Shown here piece by piece: positions 9,672-18,910 of a stretch of 64,000 nt of DNA. A program made the position numbers and the translations under genes. This stretch comes from Rhizobium tropici CIAT 899 (GTDB lineage: Bacteria; Pseudomonadota; Alphaproteobacteria; Rhizobiales; Rhizobiaceae). The notes beneath the pieces were generated by a model. The model did no database searches. It had not been told where the DNA came from and was given only the letters and a program-made list of their open reading frames with translations. The stretch is taken from positions 2,593,001-2,657,000 of the forward strand of contig NC_020059.1 of assembly GCF_000330885.1 (NCBI RefSeq), read 5' to 3'. Position 1 is the first letter of the stretch. The number at the start of each line of letters is the position of its first letter.

Positions 9672-11927
9672 TCAGAATCTCTGCGTCAGCGTCAGCTTGA
9701 AGGTCCGGCCGGGCTCGGAATAATAGGAAGCTGGCTGGATTAGCGTGCCGCTATAGGACGGCGCGTTGAGAGCGTCGTAATAGGTCTTGTTGAAGATGTT
9801 GTAGACACCGCCGCGAATGCTGAGGCCCTTCACCTGCTCCGGCTCCCACCAGGCTGTGAGATCGAAGATGCCATAGGCCGGGGTCTGCAGCGTGTCGCCG
9901 GTCTTCTTCGCCTCGCGCGTCGCGGTGACAAAGGTCAGGTCCGTTCCCCAGACGTCGGTCGCATAGCCGACGGTGAAGGCGGCCTTGGCCGGAGCGACGG
10001 AATTGATCCATTGACCGGTATCGGAGTCCTTGCCGTTCACGTAGGCGACCGAGCCCTTAATGTGGATGCCGTTGTCGAACGTCTTGTGTGCGTTGACCTC
10101 GATACCGAACATGCGGACGTTGGCGCGATTGAAGTATTCGGTGATCCCGAGCGGATAGGTGCCTGTGGGATCGCGATAGTTCAGCGTATCGATGAAGTTC
10201 TTGTACTTGTTATAGAACGCACCGACATGGCCGCCGAAATCGTCGTCGCCGAGGTTGGTGCCGATTTCGACGCCGTTGCTGGTTTCGGGCTTCAGGTCGG
10301 GGTTGCCGTAGGTGACATAACCGCCGGGCACGCCGTAGTTGACGTAGAGTTCGCTGACACTGGGCGCACGGAAGGCCATCGCCCATTGCGCATAGAGCTC
10401 GACATTGTCCTGAGGCTGATAGGAGGCGCGCAGCTTCGGCGAAAAGCGGCTGTCGGATTGCCCGGAGGGCAGGCCATTATAGTTGGCGCTGTCGCGATAG
10501 GCAGCCGTGTTCTTCGGCGAGTAATCGTACCAGTCGAAGCGAAGACCCGGCGTCAAATAGATATTGCTGGAGCCCAATTCGATCTTGTCATCGATGAAGA
10601 CGCCGACGCGCTTGCCGTCCACATCGGGCATATCGGACTGGTTGGTATGCAGGAAGGCGCAAGAAGCACGCCAGCGAGGAAGTTCGCAGCTATCCTCACC
10701 GGCCGAGTACTGGTGAACCTTGTCGAAGGCGACATCGAGACCAAAAGTGACCTGGTGATGCAGGCTGCCGGTATCGAAAGACTTCGATGCGTTGCCGGCG
10801 AAGCCGATGCTGCGGTCTTCCATTTCATTACGACGCCAATAGTCGCCGATGACGGACGTATAGCGATAGCCTTCCACACCGCCTTCACGCAGAAGATTCT
10901 GCCAATAGAAAACGGCGTTGGCGGCATCGAGCAGCGAATCGGCACTCTCGGCTTCATATTTGTAATCGAGCGACACACGATTGCGCTCGACATTGTCTGT
11001 CCCGTTATAGTTGCCGGGCCGGAAGTTTCCGGTCGGACTCTGCAGGGTCATCAGATCGGTGGTTTTATCCTTGTTGTAGTGCTCGGCCGTGATGCCGAAG
11101 GTGCCGATGTCGGTATATTGACGGATCTTAAACAGGCCGCTTCTCTGATTGTAGTCAGCCGGGTTAGCCTCGGTACGCTTGGTGGAATAGCCGCCGACAT
11201 CGCCGTTGTTCTCAAGCTCATGACCATGCGTGTAGCCGCCCTGGAAGAGAACGGCGGTATTGTCGATGCGCTTGGCAACCGCCGCTGATCCGCCGATGCT
11301 GCGGTCGTCGCCATTATAGCCGAACTTAAAAACACCGCCCCAGGTAGAGCCGGGCGCAATCAGATCTTCCGGCTCCAGCGTACGCAGAACGAAGGCACCG
11401 CCGAGAGCGCCCGAACCGGCACGGCTGGAATCGGCACCACGCACGATGTCGACGCTCGAAAGCGCGTTGAAATCGAAGCTGTTGACGCCGCCATTGCCGC
11501 CATTGTTGGCGCCATTGGCACTGCCGCGCGAAGCATCGAGAAGGAAAGGAATTTGGATGCCGTCGACCGTCGTCAGCACACGGTCGTCGCCAAGGCCGCG
11601 AATATTGACGCCGCCGGTCGCACGGTTGAAGCCGACGCCGACCTCGGTGCTGCGGCCAAGGTCCTCGATACGTGTGATTTGCTTGTCGTCGATGTCCTGG
11701 GCCGTCGTCTCACTTGTGGTCGGAGAACCGGCAAGCACATCCTTGTTCGCTTTGCCCTTCCCTGTCACCATGATCGGCTTCAGGTTGGTAACACGATCGC
11801 CCTTGGCGGCCTCGCCCGTCGCCTCTTCGCTCTGAGCTGCAGTCTGCGCAAAAGATGTCGTCGCCAGCCCAAGGGCCAGAAACGCGGTGCATGCCAAGAG
11901 GACCGAGCGTGAGCGCCGGACAACCAT
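9672..11927 (-). CDS. hmuR: TonB-dependent heme/hemoglobin outer-membrane receptor
   Basis: This is a 751-residue outer-membrane receptor for heme or hemoproteins, energised by TonB-ExbBD. A signal peptide covers about residues 1-28. The TonB-box/plug region starts near LKPIMVTGKGK, and the plug includes DGIQIPF. The barrel carries FRAPSVSELY followed by NPDLKPETSNG, the FRAP/NPDL signature of heme receptors. The C-terminus ends in Phe, as expected for barrel assembly. ATG 11927 is chosen because AGGA sits six bases before it; an ATG at 11933 directly abuts that site. It resembles rhizobial ShmR/HmuR. The hmuTUV heme importer genes are not in the window. A sigma70-like promoter lies upstream, but I could not identify a clear RirA or Irr box. 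Confidence 0.88.
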   Translation of the reverse strand: MVVRRSRSVLLACTAFLALGLATTSFAQTAAQSEEATGEAAKGDRVTNLKPIMVTGKGKANKDVLAGSPTTSETTAQDIDDKQITRIEDLGRSTEVGVGFNRATGGVNIRGLGDDRVLTTVDGIQIPFLLDASRGSANGANNGGNGGVNSFDFNALSSVDIVRGADSSRAGSGALGGAFVLRTLEPEDLIAPGSTWGGVFKFGYNGDDRSIGGSAAVAKRIDNTAVLFQGGYTHGHELENNGDVGGYSTKRTEANPADYNQRSGLFKIRQYTDIGTFGITAEHYNKDKTTDLMTLQSPTGNFRPGNYNGTDNVERNRVSLDYKYEAESADSLLDAANAVFYWQNLLREGGVEGYRYTSVIGDYWRRNEMEDRSIGFAGNASKSFDTGSLHHQVTFGLDVAFDKVHQYSAGEDSCELPRWRASCAFLHTNQSDMPDVDGKRVGVFIDDKIELGSSNIYLTPGLRFDWYDYSPKNTAAYRDSANYNGLPSGQSDSRFSPKLRASYQPQDNVELYAQWAMAFRAPSVSELYVNYGVPGGYVTYGNPDLKPETSNGVEIGTNLGDDDFGGHVGAFYNKYKNFIDTLNYRDPTGTYPLGITEYFNRANVRMFGIEVNAHKTFDNGIHIKGSVAYVNGKDSDTGQWINSVAPAKAAFTVGYATDVWGTDLTFVTATREAKKTGDTLQTPAYGIFDLTAWWEPEQVKGLSIRGGVYNIFNKTYYDALNAPSYSGTLIQPASYYSEPGRTFKLTLTQRF

Positions 11928-12040
11928 AACCATTCCTTTCGAATTGCTTCACCGGGCTGGCTGGTTGCTGCGTCGAAAGCAGGCAAGGGGCTGGCTAGGT
12001 TATCTTGTTAACGGGCGGAAATATCCCGCCTTCTTTCTGC

Positions 12041-12069
12041 CGCATAAAAAACATGAGTATTATTGTCAA
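12041..12069 (-). promoter_or_regulatory. Candidate sigma70 promoter of the heme receptor gene
   Basis: On the minus strand a perfect TTGACA (12064-12069) is followed by 17 bp and TATGCG (12041-12046), roughly 110 bp before the start codon. A small hairpin (GGCGG/CCGCC, about 12013-12030) lies in the predicted 5' untranslated region. Confidence 0.5.
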
Positions 12070-12201
12070 TATATTCGGCGTACATAATCATGAATAAAAT
12101 TATCACCTTTTAAGACAAGAGATGAACGTTGCTGAATTGCAACGAAATCACAGCTTCGCGCGTTCTATCGGTATCATCATTAGAATTGGCTGAATTACTT
12201 G

Positions 12202-13023
12202 ATGCTGTTTAGAATTATCTCATTAGTCTCCGCCGCCGTCCTTCTCATGGCCACGTCTCTCCCTCAGACCGGCCCGATACCCGAGCAAAAACCGGATCAG
12301 GAACAAGTTCGGCCGGATGGCAAAGCGCCGATCCCTGCAGAAAAACCCGCAGCATCACCAAACGGCCCTGTCATTCCGGCGGAAAAGCCGACGTCACAGC
12401 CGGAGGAACAAACAAGCGGCCAACAGATGCAAGGCCCTCCCCGTCCGCCCCTGACCATCGCTTCCGAGCCGGATGACGAACACCAGGCCTGCCTGAAGGC
12501 ACTGACCGCCATCGGATCAACCTTCAAAGAGATCGCCCGTATCGACGATGGCAACGGCTGCGGCATCGACAAGCCGATTGCGCTTAGCTCCCCGCTGCCG
12601 GGCATAGAATTCAAGCCCGAAGGGCAAATGCGCTGCGAAGCCGCTCTCGCCTTGGCCCAATGGATGAAGGAAAGTGTCATTCCGTCAGCCGCGGCATTGG
12701 ACAATGGCAAGATCGTCACGATCAACCAAGCATCGACCTATGTCTGCCGGCTGCGCAACAATGCTTCCACCGGCAAAATCTCCGAGCATGCCCGCGGCAA
12801 CGCCATAGATGTCGCGAGCTTTGCCTTCGAAAACGGCAAGACCATCGCAATCGAACCGCGGCGCGAAGATCCGACGCTGACAGGCGCATTCCAGCGCGCA
12901 GCCAGCGCCTCGGCCTGCCTTTATTTCACGACCGTTCTGGACCCGGAGAGCGACGCCGCGCACGAAACCCACTTCCATCTCGACGTCATCGAGAGGAATG
13001 GCGGCTTTCGCTATTGCCACTAG
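12202..13023 (+). CDS. Extensin-like family protein, exported
   Basis: The 273-residue product begins with a signal peptide (about 1-20). A Pro/Glu/Lys-rich low-complexity spacer extends to about residue 90, with repeats of the type IPAEKP. The C-terminal domain is the extensin-like family (PF06904): paired cysteines, GCGIDKPIALSS, MRCEAALALAQW, SEHARGNAIDVASF and ETHFHLD. The SEHxxGxAID and HFHLD elements place His and Asp residues as in LAS-type zinc peptidases (M15), so peptidoglycan or peptide hydrolysis is possible. The start is ATG 12202; the TTG just before it is less likely. It is divergent from the heme receptor. Confidence 0.85.
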   Translation: MLFRIISLVSAAVLLMATSLPQTGPIPEQKPDQEQVRPDGKAPIPAEKPAASPNGPVIPAEKPTSQPEEQTSGQQMQGPPRPPLTIASEPDDEHQACLKALTAIGSTFKEIARIDDGNGCGIDKPIALSSPLPGIEFKPEGQMRCEAALALAQWMKESVIPSAAALDNGKIVTINQASTYVCRLRNNASTGKISEHARGNAIDVASFAFENGKTIAIEPRREDPTLTGAFQRAASASACLYFTTVLDPESDAAHETHFHLDVIERNGGFRYCH

Positions 13024-13072
13024 AAATGCGTCGCGGAATCGACGGGGCGTTGATCTTTAAATTCCGTCATAT

Positions 13073-13912
13073 TCAGAGACCTGCATTCGAAAACCACAGG
13101 TCTCTATAGATCGCAACCGCCGTTTCATCCGGCGCTCGATCTCGGGTGAGCCAAACCGACTGGATGGAGCGAGCCTCGCCTCCATTTGGCGTTTTCGTGG
13201 TTTGCATGGGATCGGAAGCTCCGATGCAGGGAATGAAATAGGCGGGCATCAAGGCGCGGGCGCTGAACCCCTGCTTTGCGCGTGTGATCAGGACAGCAAG
13301 CCCGACCTTTTCGTTCGCCTGCCAGGGCACGATGATCCGGCCGCCGAGGCGCAGCGCCTGCAGCCACGATATCGGCGGCGCCACCACCCCGGCGCTCACG
13401 TAGATCAGATCCGCTTGCGGAAGCTCCAGCTCGGTCGCATCGGCGCAGATGACGGAGGCGTTCTCGAACGAGGCAAGATTATCGCGGGTGCGGTTGGCCA
13501 ATGCCTCATCGACCTCGACGGCGTGGACGTGGCCGCCCGGCGCCACCAGCGTCGACAGAATGGCGGTGTAATATCCAGTTCCCGTGCCGATCTGGATGAC
13601 CGCCTCACCGGGCTGCGGCGCGACGGCGCCCAAGAAGGCAGCATGGAGAAATGGCTCGCCATTGTTGATGCCCTTGGATTTATCCAGGGAGACCAAAACA
13701 TTCTGATAGAGAAAGGCGGGATCACTGCTTGGCGTTTCGAGATGGCGTCCCTTGACCACGATCTGCCAAGGCCCCGGCCCCATGAAGGCCTCACGCCGAA
13801 CGAGGCGAAAGGCCTGCTCCAGCCTTTCGTCCGAAGAATTGCTGGCAGCAGCCATCATCTTCGCATGGAAGTCCCGTATCTCATCCAAACTTGCGCGGCT
13901 GTCGGCAGTCAC
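13073..13912 (-). CDS. Protein-L-isoaspartate O-methyltransferase family protein
   Basis: This is a 279-residue Rossmann-fold SAM methyltransferase. Motif I is VIQIGTGTGYYTAIL, followed by an acidic strand end (VHAVEVDE) and a later ICADATELELP. The N-terminal RREAFMGPGPW resembles the substrate loop of PCMT enzymes, which repair isoaspartyl residues. However, the C-terminal extension is longer than in classical Pcm and the loop before the SAM site differs, so it may methylate something else. Translation probably starts at GTG 13912. It stands alone, convergent with the extensin-like gene. Confidence 0.75.
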   Translation of the reverse strand: MTADSRASLDEIRDFHAKMMAAASNSSDERLEQAFRLVRREAFMGPGPWQIVVKGRHLETPSSDPAFLYQNVLVSLDKSKGINNGEPFLHAAFLGAVAPQPGEAVIQIGTGTGYYTAILSTLVAPGGHVHAVEVDEALANRTRDNLASFENASVICADATELELPQADLIYVSAGVVAPPISWLQALRLGGRIIVPWQANEKVGLAVLITRAKQGFSARALMPAYFIPCIGASDPMQTTKTPNGGEARSIQSVWLTRDRAPDETAVAIYRDLWFSNAGL

Positions 13913-14072
13913 GATCCGTCTCCGTCTTGACGATGCTTGGACCGTGCCGATTTCTTTCGGCCTCCGCCAAGGTCAATACGTTAGATATCGTAACGGGATC
14001 GGATGACAACAGTCCTGGGTGCAACCGCCGAACCGGCACTTCCCGACCGACAAGTTGAATCGGATTCTGAAC

Positions 14073-15755
14073 TTAAAACAGTCCTTCGATGTATCCCTGA
14101 TCATTGAGGAAAATCCTCTCGGCCGCCGGCGATTTCGGCAGACCGGGCATGGTCATGATCTCGCCGGTAATGACGACGACGAAGCCGGCCCCGGCCGAAA
14201 GTCGCACCTCGCGAACGGATACGATGTGGCCTTCGGGTGCTCCCCGGACATTCGGATCGGTCGAGAAGGAATATTGCGTCTTCGCCATGCAGACCGGCAG
14301 ATGACCATAACCCTGATCCTCCCAGGACCTGAGCTGATCTCGTACCGACTTGTCGGCCGTGACCTCGCCGGCATGATAGATTTTGGAGGCGACGATCTCG
14401 ATCTTCTCCAGAAGCGGCAGATTGTCCGGATAGAGCGGCTGGAATTTCGCCTGCCCGGATTCGGCAAGCTCCACCACCTTATGTGCGAGGTCGGTAATGC
14501 CGGCCGAACCTTCGGCCCAGTGCCGGCAAAGAATCGCCTCGGCGCCGAGGCGCACGACATAATTCTTCAGTGCCTCGATTTCGGCTTCGGTATCGGAGAC
14601 GAAATGATTGATGGCGACGACGACAGGCACGCCGAATTTGCGGACATTGGCGACATGCCGGCCGAGATTGGCACAGCCTTTCACCAGGGCTTCAACGTTC
14701 TCCCTGCCAAGATCGTCCTTCTTCACGCCGCCGTTCATCTTCAAGGCCCGCACGGTCGCGACAATGACGGCCGCATCCGGCGAAAGCCCGGACTTACGGC
14801 ATTTAATGTCGAAAAATTTCTCCGCTCCGAGATCGGCGCCGAAGCCGGCTTCCGTGACCACATAATCTGCAAGCTTCAGTGCCGTGCGCGTCGCGATCAC
14901 CGAATTGCAGCCATGGGCGATATTGGCGAAGGGGCCGCCATGCACCAGCGCCGGATTGTTCTCCAGCGTCTGCACGAGGTTAGGCTGCATGGCGTCCTTC
15001 AGGAGCACGGCCATGGCGCCGTCAGCTTTCAGGTCGCGGGCATAGACCGGGGTGCGGTCGCGACGATAGCCGATGATGATGTTGCCGAGCCGCTTTTCCA
15101 GATCCTTGAGGTCGGATGCCAGACAGAGGATCGCCATCACCTCGGAGGCAACGGTGATGTCGAAGCCACCTTCGCGCGGAAAGCCGTTCGCAACGCCGCC
15201 AAGCGACGATACGATATCGCGTAGCGCCCGATCGTTCATGTCCATCGCGCGCCGCCAGGTGATGCGCCTGAGGTCGATATTCTGCTCGTTGCCCCAGTAG
15301 ATGTGATTGTCGATCAGCGCCGCAAGCAGATTGTGCGCTGACGTGATCGCGTGGAAATCGCCGGTGAAATGGAGGTTGATGTCCTCCATCGGGATGACCT
15401 GCGCATAGCCACCGCCCGCCGCCCCGCCCTTCACGCCGAAACACGGACCGAGCGAGGCCTCGCGCACGCAGACTACCGCCTTCTTGCCGATGCGGTTCAG
15501 CCCGTCACCAAGGCCGACCGTTGTAGTGGTCTTGCCTTCGCCCGCAGGCGTCGGATTAATCGCCGTGACGAGGATCAGCTTGCCGTCCTTCTTGCCAGCC
15601 TGCGCCGCAATGAACGCGGCACCGATCTTTGCCTTGTCGTAGCCGTAAGGTGCGAGATCTTCCGCCGGAATCCCGAGCTTTGCGCCGATCTCCATAATTG
15701 GCAGCTTCTTTGCTGCGCGCGCAATCTCGATATCGGATGCCACGGTCGTCGCCAT
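14073..15755 (-). CDS. fhs: Formate-tetrahydrofolate ligase
   Basis: The enzyme makes 10-formyltetrahydrofolate from formate, THF and ATP, feeding purine and formyl-Met synthesis. With ATG 15755 the protein has 560 residues, the usual family length; a frame opening at 15803 would add 16 atypical residues. GGGGGCGAG lies just upstream of the chosen ATG. The nucleotide-binding [18 protein letters not shown] is near residue 65. [20 protein letters not shown] and [14 protein letters not shown] follow, all diagnostic. It is a single-gene unit. Confidence 0.97.
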   Translation of the reverse strand: MATTVASDIEIARAAKKLPIMEIGAKLGIPAEDLAPYGYDKAKIGAAFIAAQAGKKDGKLILVTAINPTPAGEGKTTTTVGLGDGLNRIGKKAVVCVREASLGPCFGVKGGAAGGGYAQVIPMEDINLHFTGDFHAITSAHNLLAALIDNHIYWGNEQNIDLRRITWRRAMDMNDRALRDIVSSLGGVANGFPREGGFDITVASEVMAILCLASDLKDLEKRLGNIIIGYRRDRTPVYARDLKADGAMAVLLKDAMQPNLVQTLENNPALVHGGPFANIAHGCNSVIATRTALKLADYVVTEAGFGADLGAEKFFDIKCRKSGLSPDAAVIVATVRALKMNGGVKKDDLGRENVEALVKGCANLGRHVANVRKFGVPVVVAINHFVSDTEAEIEALKNYVVRLGAEAILCRHWAEGSAGITDLAHKVVELAESGQAKFQPLYPDNLPLLEKIEIVASKIYHAGEVTADKSVRDQLRSWEDQGYGHLPVCMAKTQYSFSTDPNVRGAPEGHIVSVREVRLSAGAGFVVVITGEIMTMPGLPKSPAAERIFLNDQGYIEGLF

Positions 15756-15923
15756 AAGTCTCGCCCCCAAACATACGGTCATTTCCCTGTCGGGATAAAC
15801 CAATATCTATCGGGTGTGAATAGTGGCGAAGCACTCTGTTCGTCGAAACGCACCGCCTTGTCTCAGGACGCAGGCATGCCTATTTTCGGCGTCCAATGAA
15901 AACCGAGAAGGAAAGATAAAGAC

Positions 15924-16439
15924 ATGAAGTCCCTGGAATTGCTGGTCGAGCGCATCATCCTCTCCAGTCGCTGGCTCCTGGTGATCTTCTATCTCGGCCT
16001 TGCCGCTTCGCTCGCCGTCTACGCCGTTTCGTTCGCCTATAAGTTCTACAAGGTGGCGATCAACGTCTTCGCCTATGACGAAGCCGACATGATCCTCGCC
16101 ATTCTCGGCCTTATCGACGCCGCCCTGGTGGCCAGCCTCATCGTTATGGTAATGATTTCGGGCTACGAGAATTTCGTCAGCCGCTTCGACGAGGCCGAAA
16201 ATGGAGGCGAGGTTTCCTTCATCGGCAAGCTCGATTCAGGCAGCCTCAAGATCAAGGTCGCCTCTTCGATCGTCGCCATTTCCTCGATCCACCTGCTGCA
16301 GATCTTCCTGAACGCTACTCAATACGACAACGCCAAGCTGATGTGGTTCACCATCATCCACCTGGCCTTCGTCGTGTCCGCGCTATTGTTGGGCTTTCTG
16401 GAAAAGATCATGGCGAAAGCAAAAGCCAAGGATAGCTGA
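15924..16439 (+). CDS. UPF0114 (YqhA/TIGR00645) family membrane protein
   Basis: This small inner-membrane protein (171 residues) has three or four hydrophobic helices. The N-terminal segment ERIILSSRWLLVIFYLGL is followed by YEADM-like acidic text, then VMISGYENFVSRFD and LDSGSLKIKVASSIVAISS, which are typical of the YqhA family. AAGGAAAG precedes the ATG. The family function is unknown. It is not obviously in an operon: fhs is divergent and the next gene convergent, only 14 bp away. Confidence 0.88.
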   Translation: MKSLELLVERIILSSRWLLVIFYLGLAASLAVYAVSFAYKFYKVAINVFAYDEADMILAILGLIDAALVASLIVMVMISGYENFVSRFDEAENGGEVSFIGKLDSGSLKIKVASSIVAISSIHLLQIFLNATQYDNAKLMWFTIIHLAFVVSALLLGFLEKIMAKAKAKDS

Positions 16440-16453
16440 GGCCGGGTCAACGG

Positions 16454-17419
16454 CTACTTGCCGGCCATTGCCGATGCGCTGGTCATCGGCGCAACGGTCG
16501 TCGACCGTGCCGGCGCGTCACAATCGGAAATCGATTGATTTTCCTTGCAGTTGCGCGCCGAGGCCAGGGCGTCGGCATCGGCAAGCTCCGTCGTCAGCTT
16601 CAGCCTCAACGCGTCCATCTGCGAAATCAGATGAATGCCGTTCGGGTCGGTTCCAAGCATCAGATCGACAAGCCCCCGGTCCACACCCATTTTGTCGAGG
16701 AAGCTCACCAGCCTCGACCTCTGCGCCTTGTCGAGCTTCGTCGTGTCGTACTTGCCGACGAATTTGCGGCCGATCTCCTTCTTGGAGATGATCTTGCGCC
16801 TGCCATCCACCATCTCATATTCGGTGCGATACTGAACGCGTACCTCGCTGTAGGTGGTGGTGATCTGATGAACGCCCAGCAGCGCGAAGGGGCTGGAAAC
16901 GCGCTGAACACCGCCTGCAAAAAACAAAGGGCAGGCCGAAAAGCAGATTGCGCCGTCGGAAAATGGCTGGCCTGTGATCGAGCCGTCCTTGGCAAAAGCA
17001 GCCGAGCAGATCGGCTCGGCATAGGGGCACGCCCGCGAGCGGGTGCGGCCGACTGCGATCGAAAGCTTTTGCTTGCGAATGACGCGAGCCATCTCCATCG
17101 CTGCCTTGACATCGCCACCCGGCGAACTGACGACGATGGGCAGTTTACGGTTGCCCACCTGCTTCAGGATCTTCTGCAGCTTCCTCGGTGTATCTGCCAT
17201 GATCTGACCTTCGGCGGAGATCCAGTCCGGGCAAGTGCTATCGGCTCGGCATTGGCCCATCTCGCCGTGAACGAGCAAAAACTGCATCGGCGCGCCACCG
17301 ACAGCGCCGGCAGCTTCAGCCAGCGCGGGCGAAACCAGAAAAAGCGAAACGCCGGTAACGAACCACAACAGCGTTTGATAACAACGCGCCGCAAGCTGCG
17401 GAAAGAAGCGAAAATTCAT
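16454..17419 (-). CDS. Exported ClpP/crotonase-fold protein of unknown function
   Basis: A signal peptide (about residues 1-35) leads into a domain with ClpP-like landmarks. IVVSSPGGDVKAAMEMARVI resembles the oxyanion loop and helix of Clp/SppA folds. AICFSACPLFFAGG places a candidate nucleophile Ser between Cys residues, and FALLGVHQ supplies a possible catalytic His. Several further Cys pairs suggest disulfides in the periplasm. This pattern fits the COG3904-type predicted periplasmic proteins. The C-terminal 40 residues are Ser/Thr/Ala-rich. No substrate is known, and the protease activity is inference from fold motifs only. Confidence 0.65.
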   Translation of the reverse strand: MNFRFFPQLAARCYQTLLWFVTGVSLFLVSPALAEAAGAVGGAPMQFLLVHGEMGQCRADSTCPDWISAEGQIMADTPRKLQKILKQVGNRKLPIVVSSPGGDVKAAMEMARVIRKQKLSIAVGRTRSRACPYAEPICSAAFAKDGSITGQPFSDGAICFSACPLFFAGGVQRVSSPFALLGVHQITTTYSEVRVQYRTEYEMVDGRRKIISKKEIGRKFVGKYDTTKLDKAQRSRLVSFLDKMGVDRGLVDLMLGTDPNGIHLISQMDALRLKLTTELADADALASARNCKENQSISDCDAPARSTTVAPMTSASAMAGK

Positions 17420-17984
17420 AAGCTATACGCCTGCAAGCGATTACTTTGGCAAGACCGATAGCAACCGCTTTGGGCCTCCGCAAGGCGCACCAACACGGCG
17501 ACGCATCATTTGAATAAAACTCATGGCCGCCTTCACGGAAAGTCCCGCGTGCAAAGAAGTACGTTTCCAAAAATTGGCTGCCGGCGAACTCAAAAGCGTG
17601 AGATCTCATGCCAGCTTATGCCGTGGGCGATAAACTGCGAACGGTACAAAACAGGCATTCCTGAAGCGGCGCCCAAAGCGCAGAACCCAGTTCAAAACGT
17701 CGGTTTTAGGCTTAATTTTGACATAGTGGGGAAGCGTCACCAGACCCCTTCGATCGTCCTGGCGATGACGTCAAATGTATGATCGCGTCGAGATCCGGCC
17801 AACAAAAGGATGGTCGCGGGCACTTATCGCCCATTTTGGGCGAAGCCTGCGACAATTGTATGTTTGAATATTAAAATATATGAAAATGAAAATTATTTCT
17901 GGCCGTGTGGTATTTTTGCGTCTAGCATTCACTCATAAATCGAGTATTTGATATCGATACCACGCCGCGGACACCTTAACTCAT
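17420..17984 (+). other. Intergenic region of 565 bp upstream of the LuxR gene
   Basis: No convincing gene or RNA is seen. The last 130 bp before the LuxR start are strongly AT-rich, suggestive of a promoter or nucleoid-protein region. The short frames here lack ribosome sites and recognisable protein character. Confidence 0.4.
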
Positions 17985-18716
17985 ATGTCCTATATCATTA
18001 CCGCCGAGAGACAATTGCTGCTTTCTGCCGAGTTGGCTGCCGCTCGGACACAGGCGGCGTTTGCAATGGGCTTGGAACGGACGGGATCGGCTTTTGGCTT
18101 CAGCCATGTGGCTCTGATGAACGCCCCGGTTCCCGATGATACGATGATGACGCCGCTACTTATCGAGGGGACGGTGCCAGCACAGTTCGTGCGTGAGTTC
18201 GATCGGCATCATCTGGTTCGCCGCTGTCCTATGCTGCTGCGCACGCGTGATTCAGTGATGCCGCGCGCGTGGCATCTGCTGGAAAAAGATGCCGAACCTG
18301 ACGCCGATGTGCCGGGCGAGCTTCGAGCACTCCTGATTAGCTACAATTGTCCGATGAGCGTCATAATCCCGGTCAATGCTCCGGATGGCCAGCGTCTCGT
18401 TTTCTGGTTCATGGGCAATCGCAACAGCCTCGGCCAGAGTGAAATCAACGAACTCACCCTGATCATGCTGCAGGCGCTCGATTCCTATAATTGCCTCAAG
18501 CGCAACGGTGGTGCCGCGCCGCATTCGCTTTCCGCGCGCGAGCTGGAAGTGGTCCGCTGGACGGCCCAAGGCAAGACCTCGGTCGAAATTGGCCAGATTC
18601 TTTCTCTCTCCGACCATACGGTCAACGCCTATATGATGAACGCGATCAAGAAGCTCGATTGCGTCAACCGTACCCAGCTCGTCGCAAAAGCTATCCGCCT
18701 GAAACTGATCAGCTAG
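17985..18716 (+). CDS. LuxR-type regulator with autoinducer-binding-like domain (solo)
   Basis: The 243-residue product has an N-terminal autoinducer-binding-like domain (about 15-160) and a C-terminal GerE/LuxR helix-turn-helix. The HTH region reads LSARELEVVRWTAQGKTSVE, then IGQILSLSDHTVNAYMMNAI. No luxI-type synthase is adjacent. In the ligand domain the stretch HHLVRRCPML aligns with the Tyr...Asp-Pro region of LuxR proteins but lacks the conserved Asp. An acyl-homoserine lactone may therefore not be the ligand. The rhizobial motility regulators VisN/VisR have a similar architecture, but no flagellar genes are near. Confidence 0.82.
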   Translation: MSYIITAERQLLLSAELAAARTQAAFAMGLERTGSAFGFSHVALMNAPVPDDTMMTPLLIEGTVPAQFVREFDRHHLVRRCPMLLRTRDSVMPRAWHLLEKDAEPDADVPGELRALLISYNCPMSVIIPVNAPDGQRLVFWFMGNRNSLGQSEINELTLIMLQALDSYNCLKRNGGAAPHSLSARELEVVRWTAQGKTSVEIGQILSLSDHTVNAYMMNAIKKLDCVNRTQLVAKAIRLKLIS

Positions 18717-18815
18717 AGCTTTTCCGCTTTTCTTCAAATCGCGAAAACGCTCTATCTTCCTGTTCTTACGCAGTTCCGGACGCAAAACCGCTTCGCACTT
18801 TGCTGGAACTGCTCT
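18715..18815. repeat. Rhizobial intergenic palindromic repeat (about 100 bp)
   Basis: The element runs from AGAGCTTTTCCGC to CTGGAACTGCTCT, with complementary ends AGAGC and GCTCT. It contains CGCAGTTCCGGACGCAAAA and CCGCTTCGCACTTTGCTGG. I recognise this as a dispersed intergenic repeat common in Rhizobium chromosomes. It overlaps the LuxR stop codon by two bases. Only one copy is seen in the window. Confidence 0.65.
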
Positions 18816-18847
18816 CGCTGAACTCCCCTTCAAGTGCTCTCAAAACT

Positions 18848-18866
18848 GAGCCCGGCAGCCGGGTTC
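18848..18866 (-). terminator. Probable terminator of the DUF2333 gene
   Basis: On the minus strand AACCCGG, a CTG loop and CCGGGCTC are followed by AGTTTTG. It lies about 45 bp after the DUF2333 stop. Confidence 0.55.
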
Positions 18867-18910
18867 AGCGTCACTGTCCGCCTACTGGGTCTACGCCCGC
18901 TGGGCTTCGT

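Noticed and set aside
10011..11288. Long open frame of 425 codons antisense to the heme receptor
   Set aside because: It is a GC-rich shadow of the receptor gene; the minus-strand protein has clear family motifs and a signal peptide.
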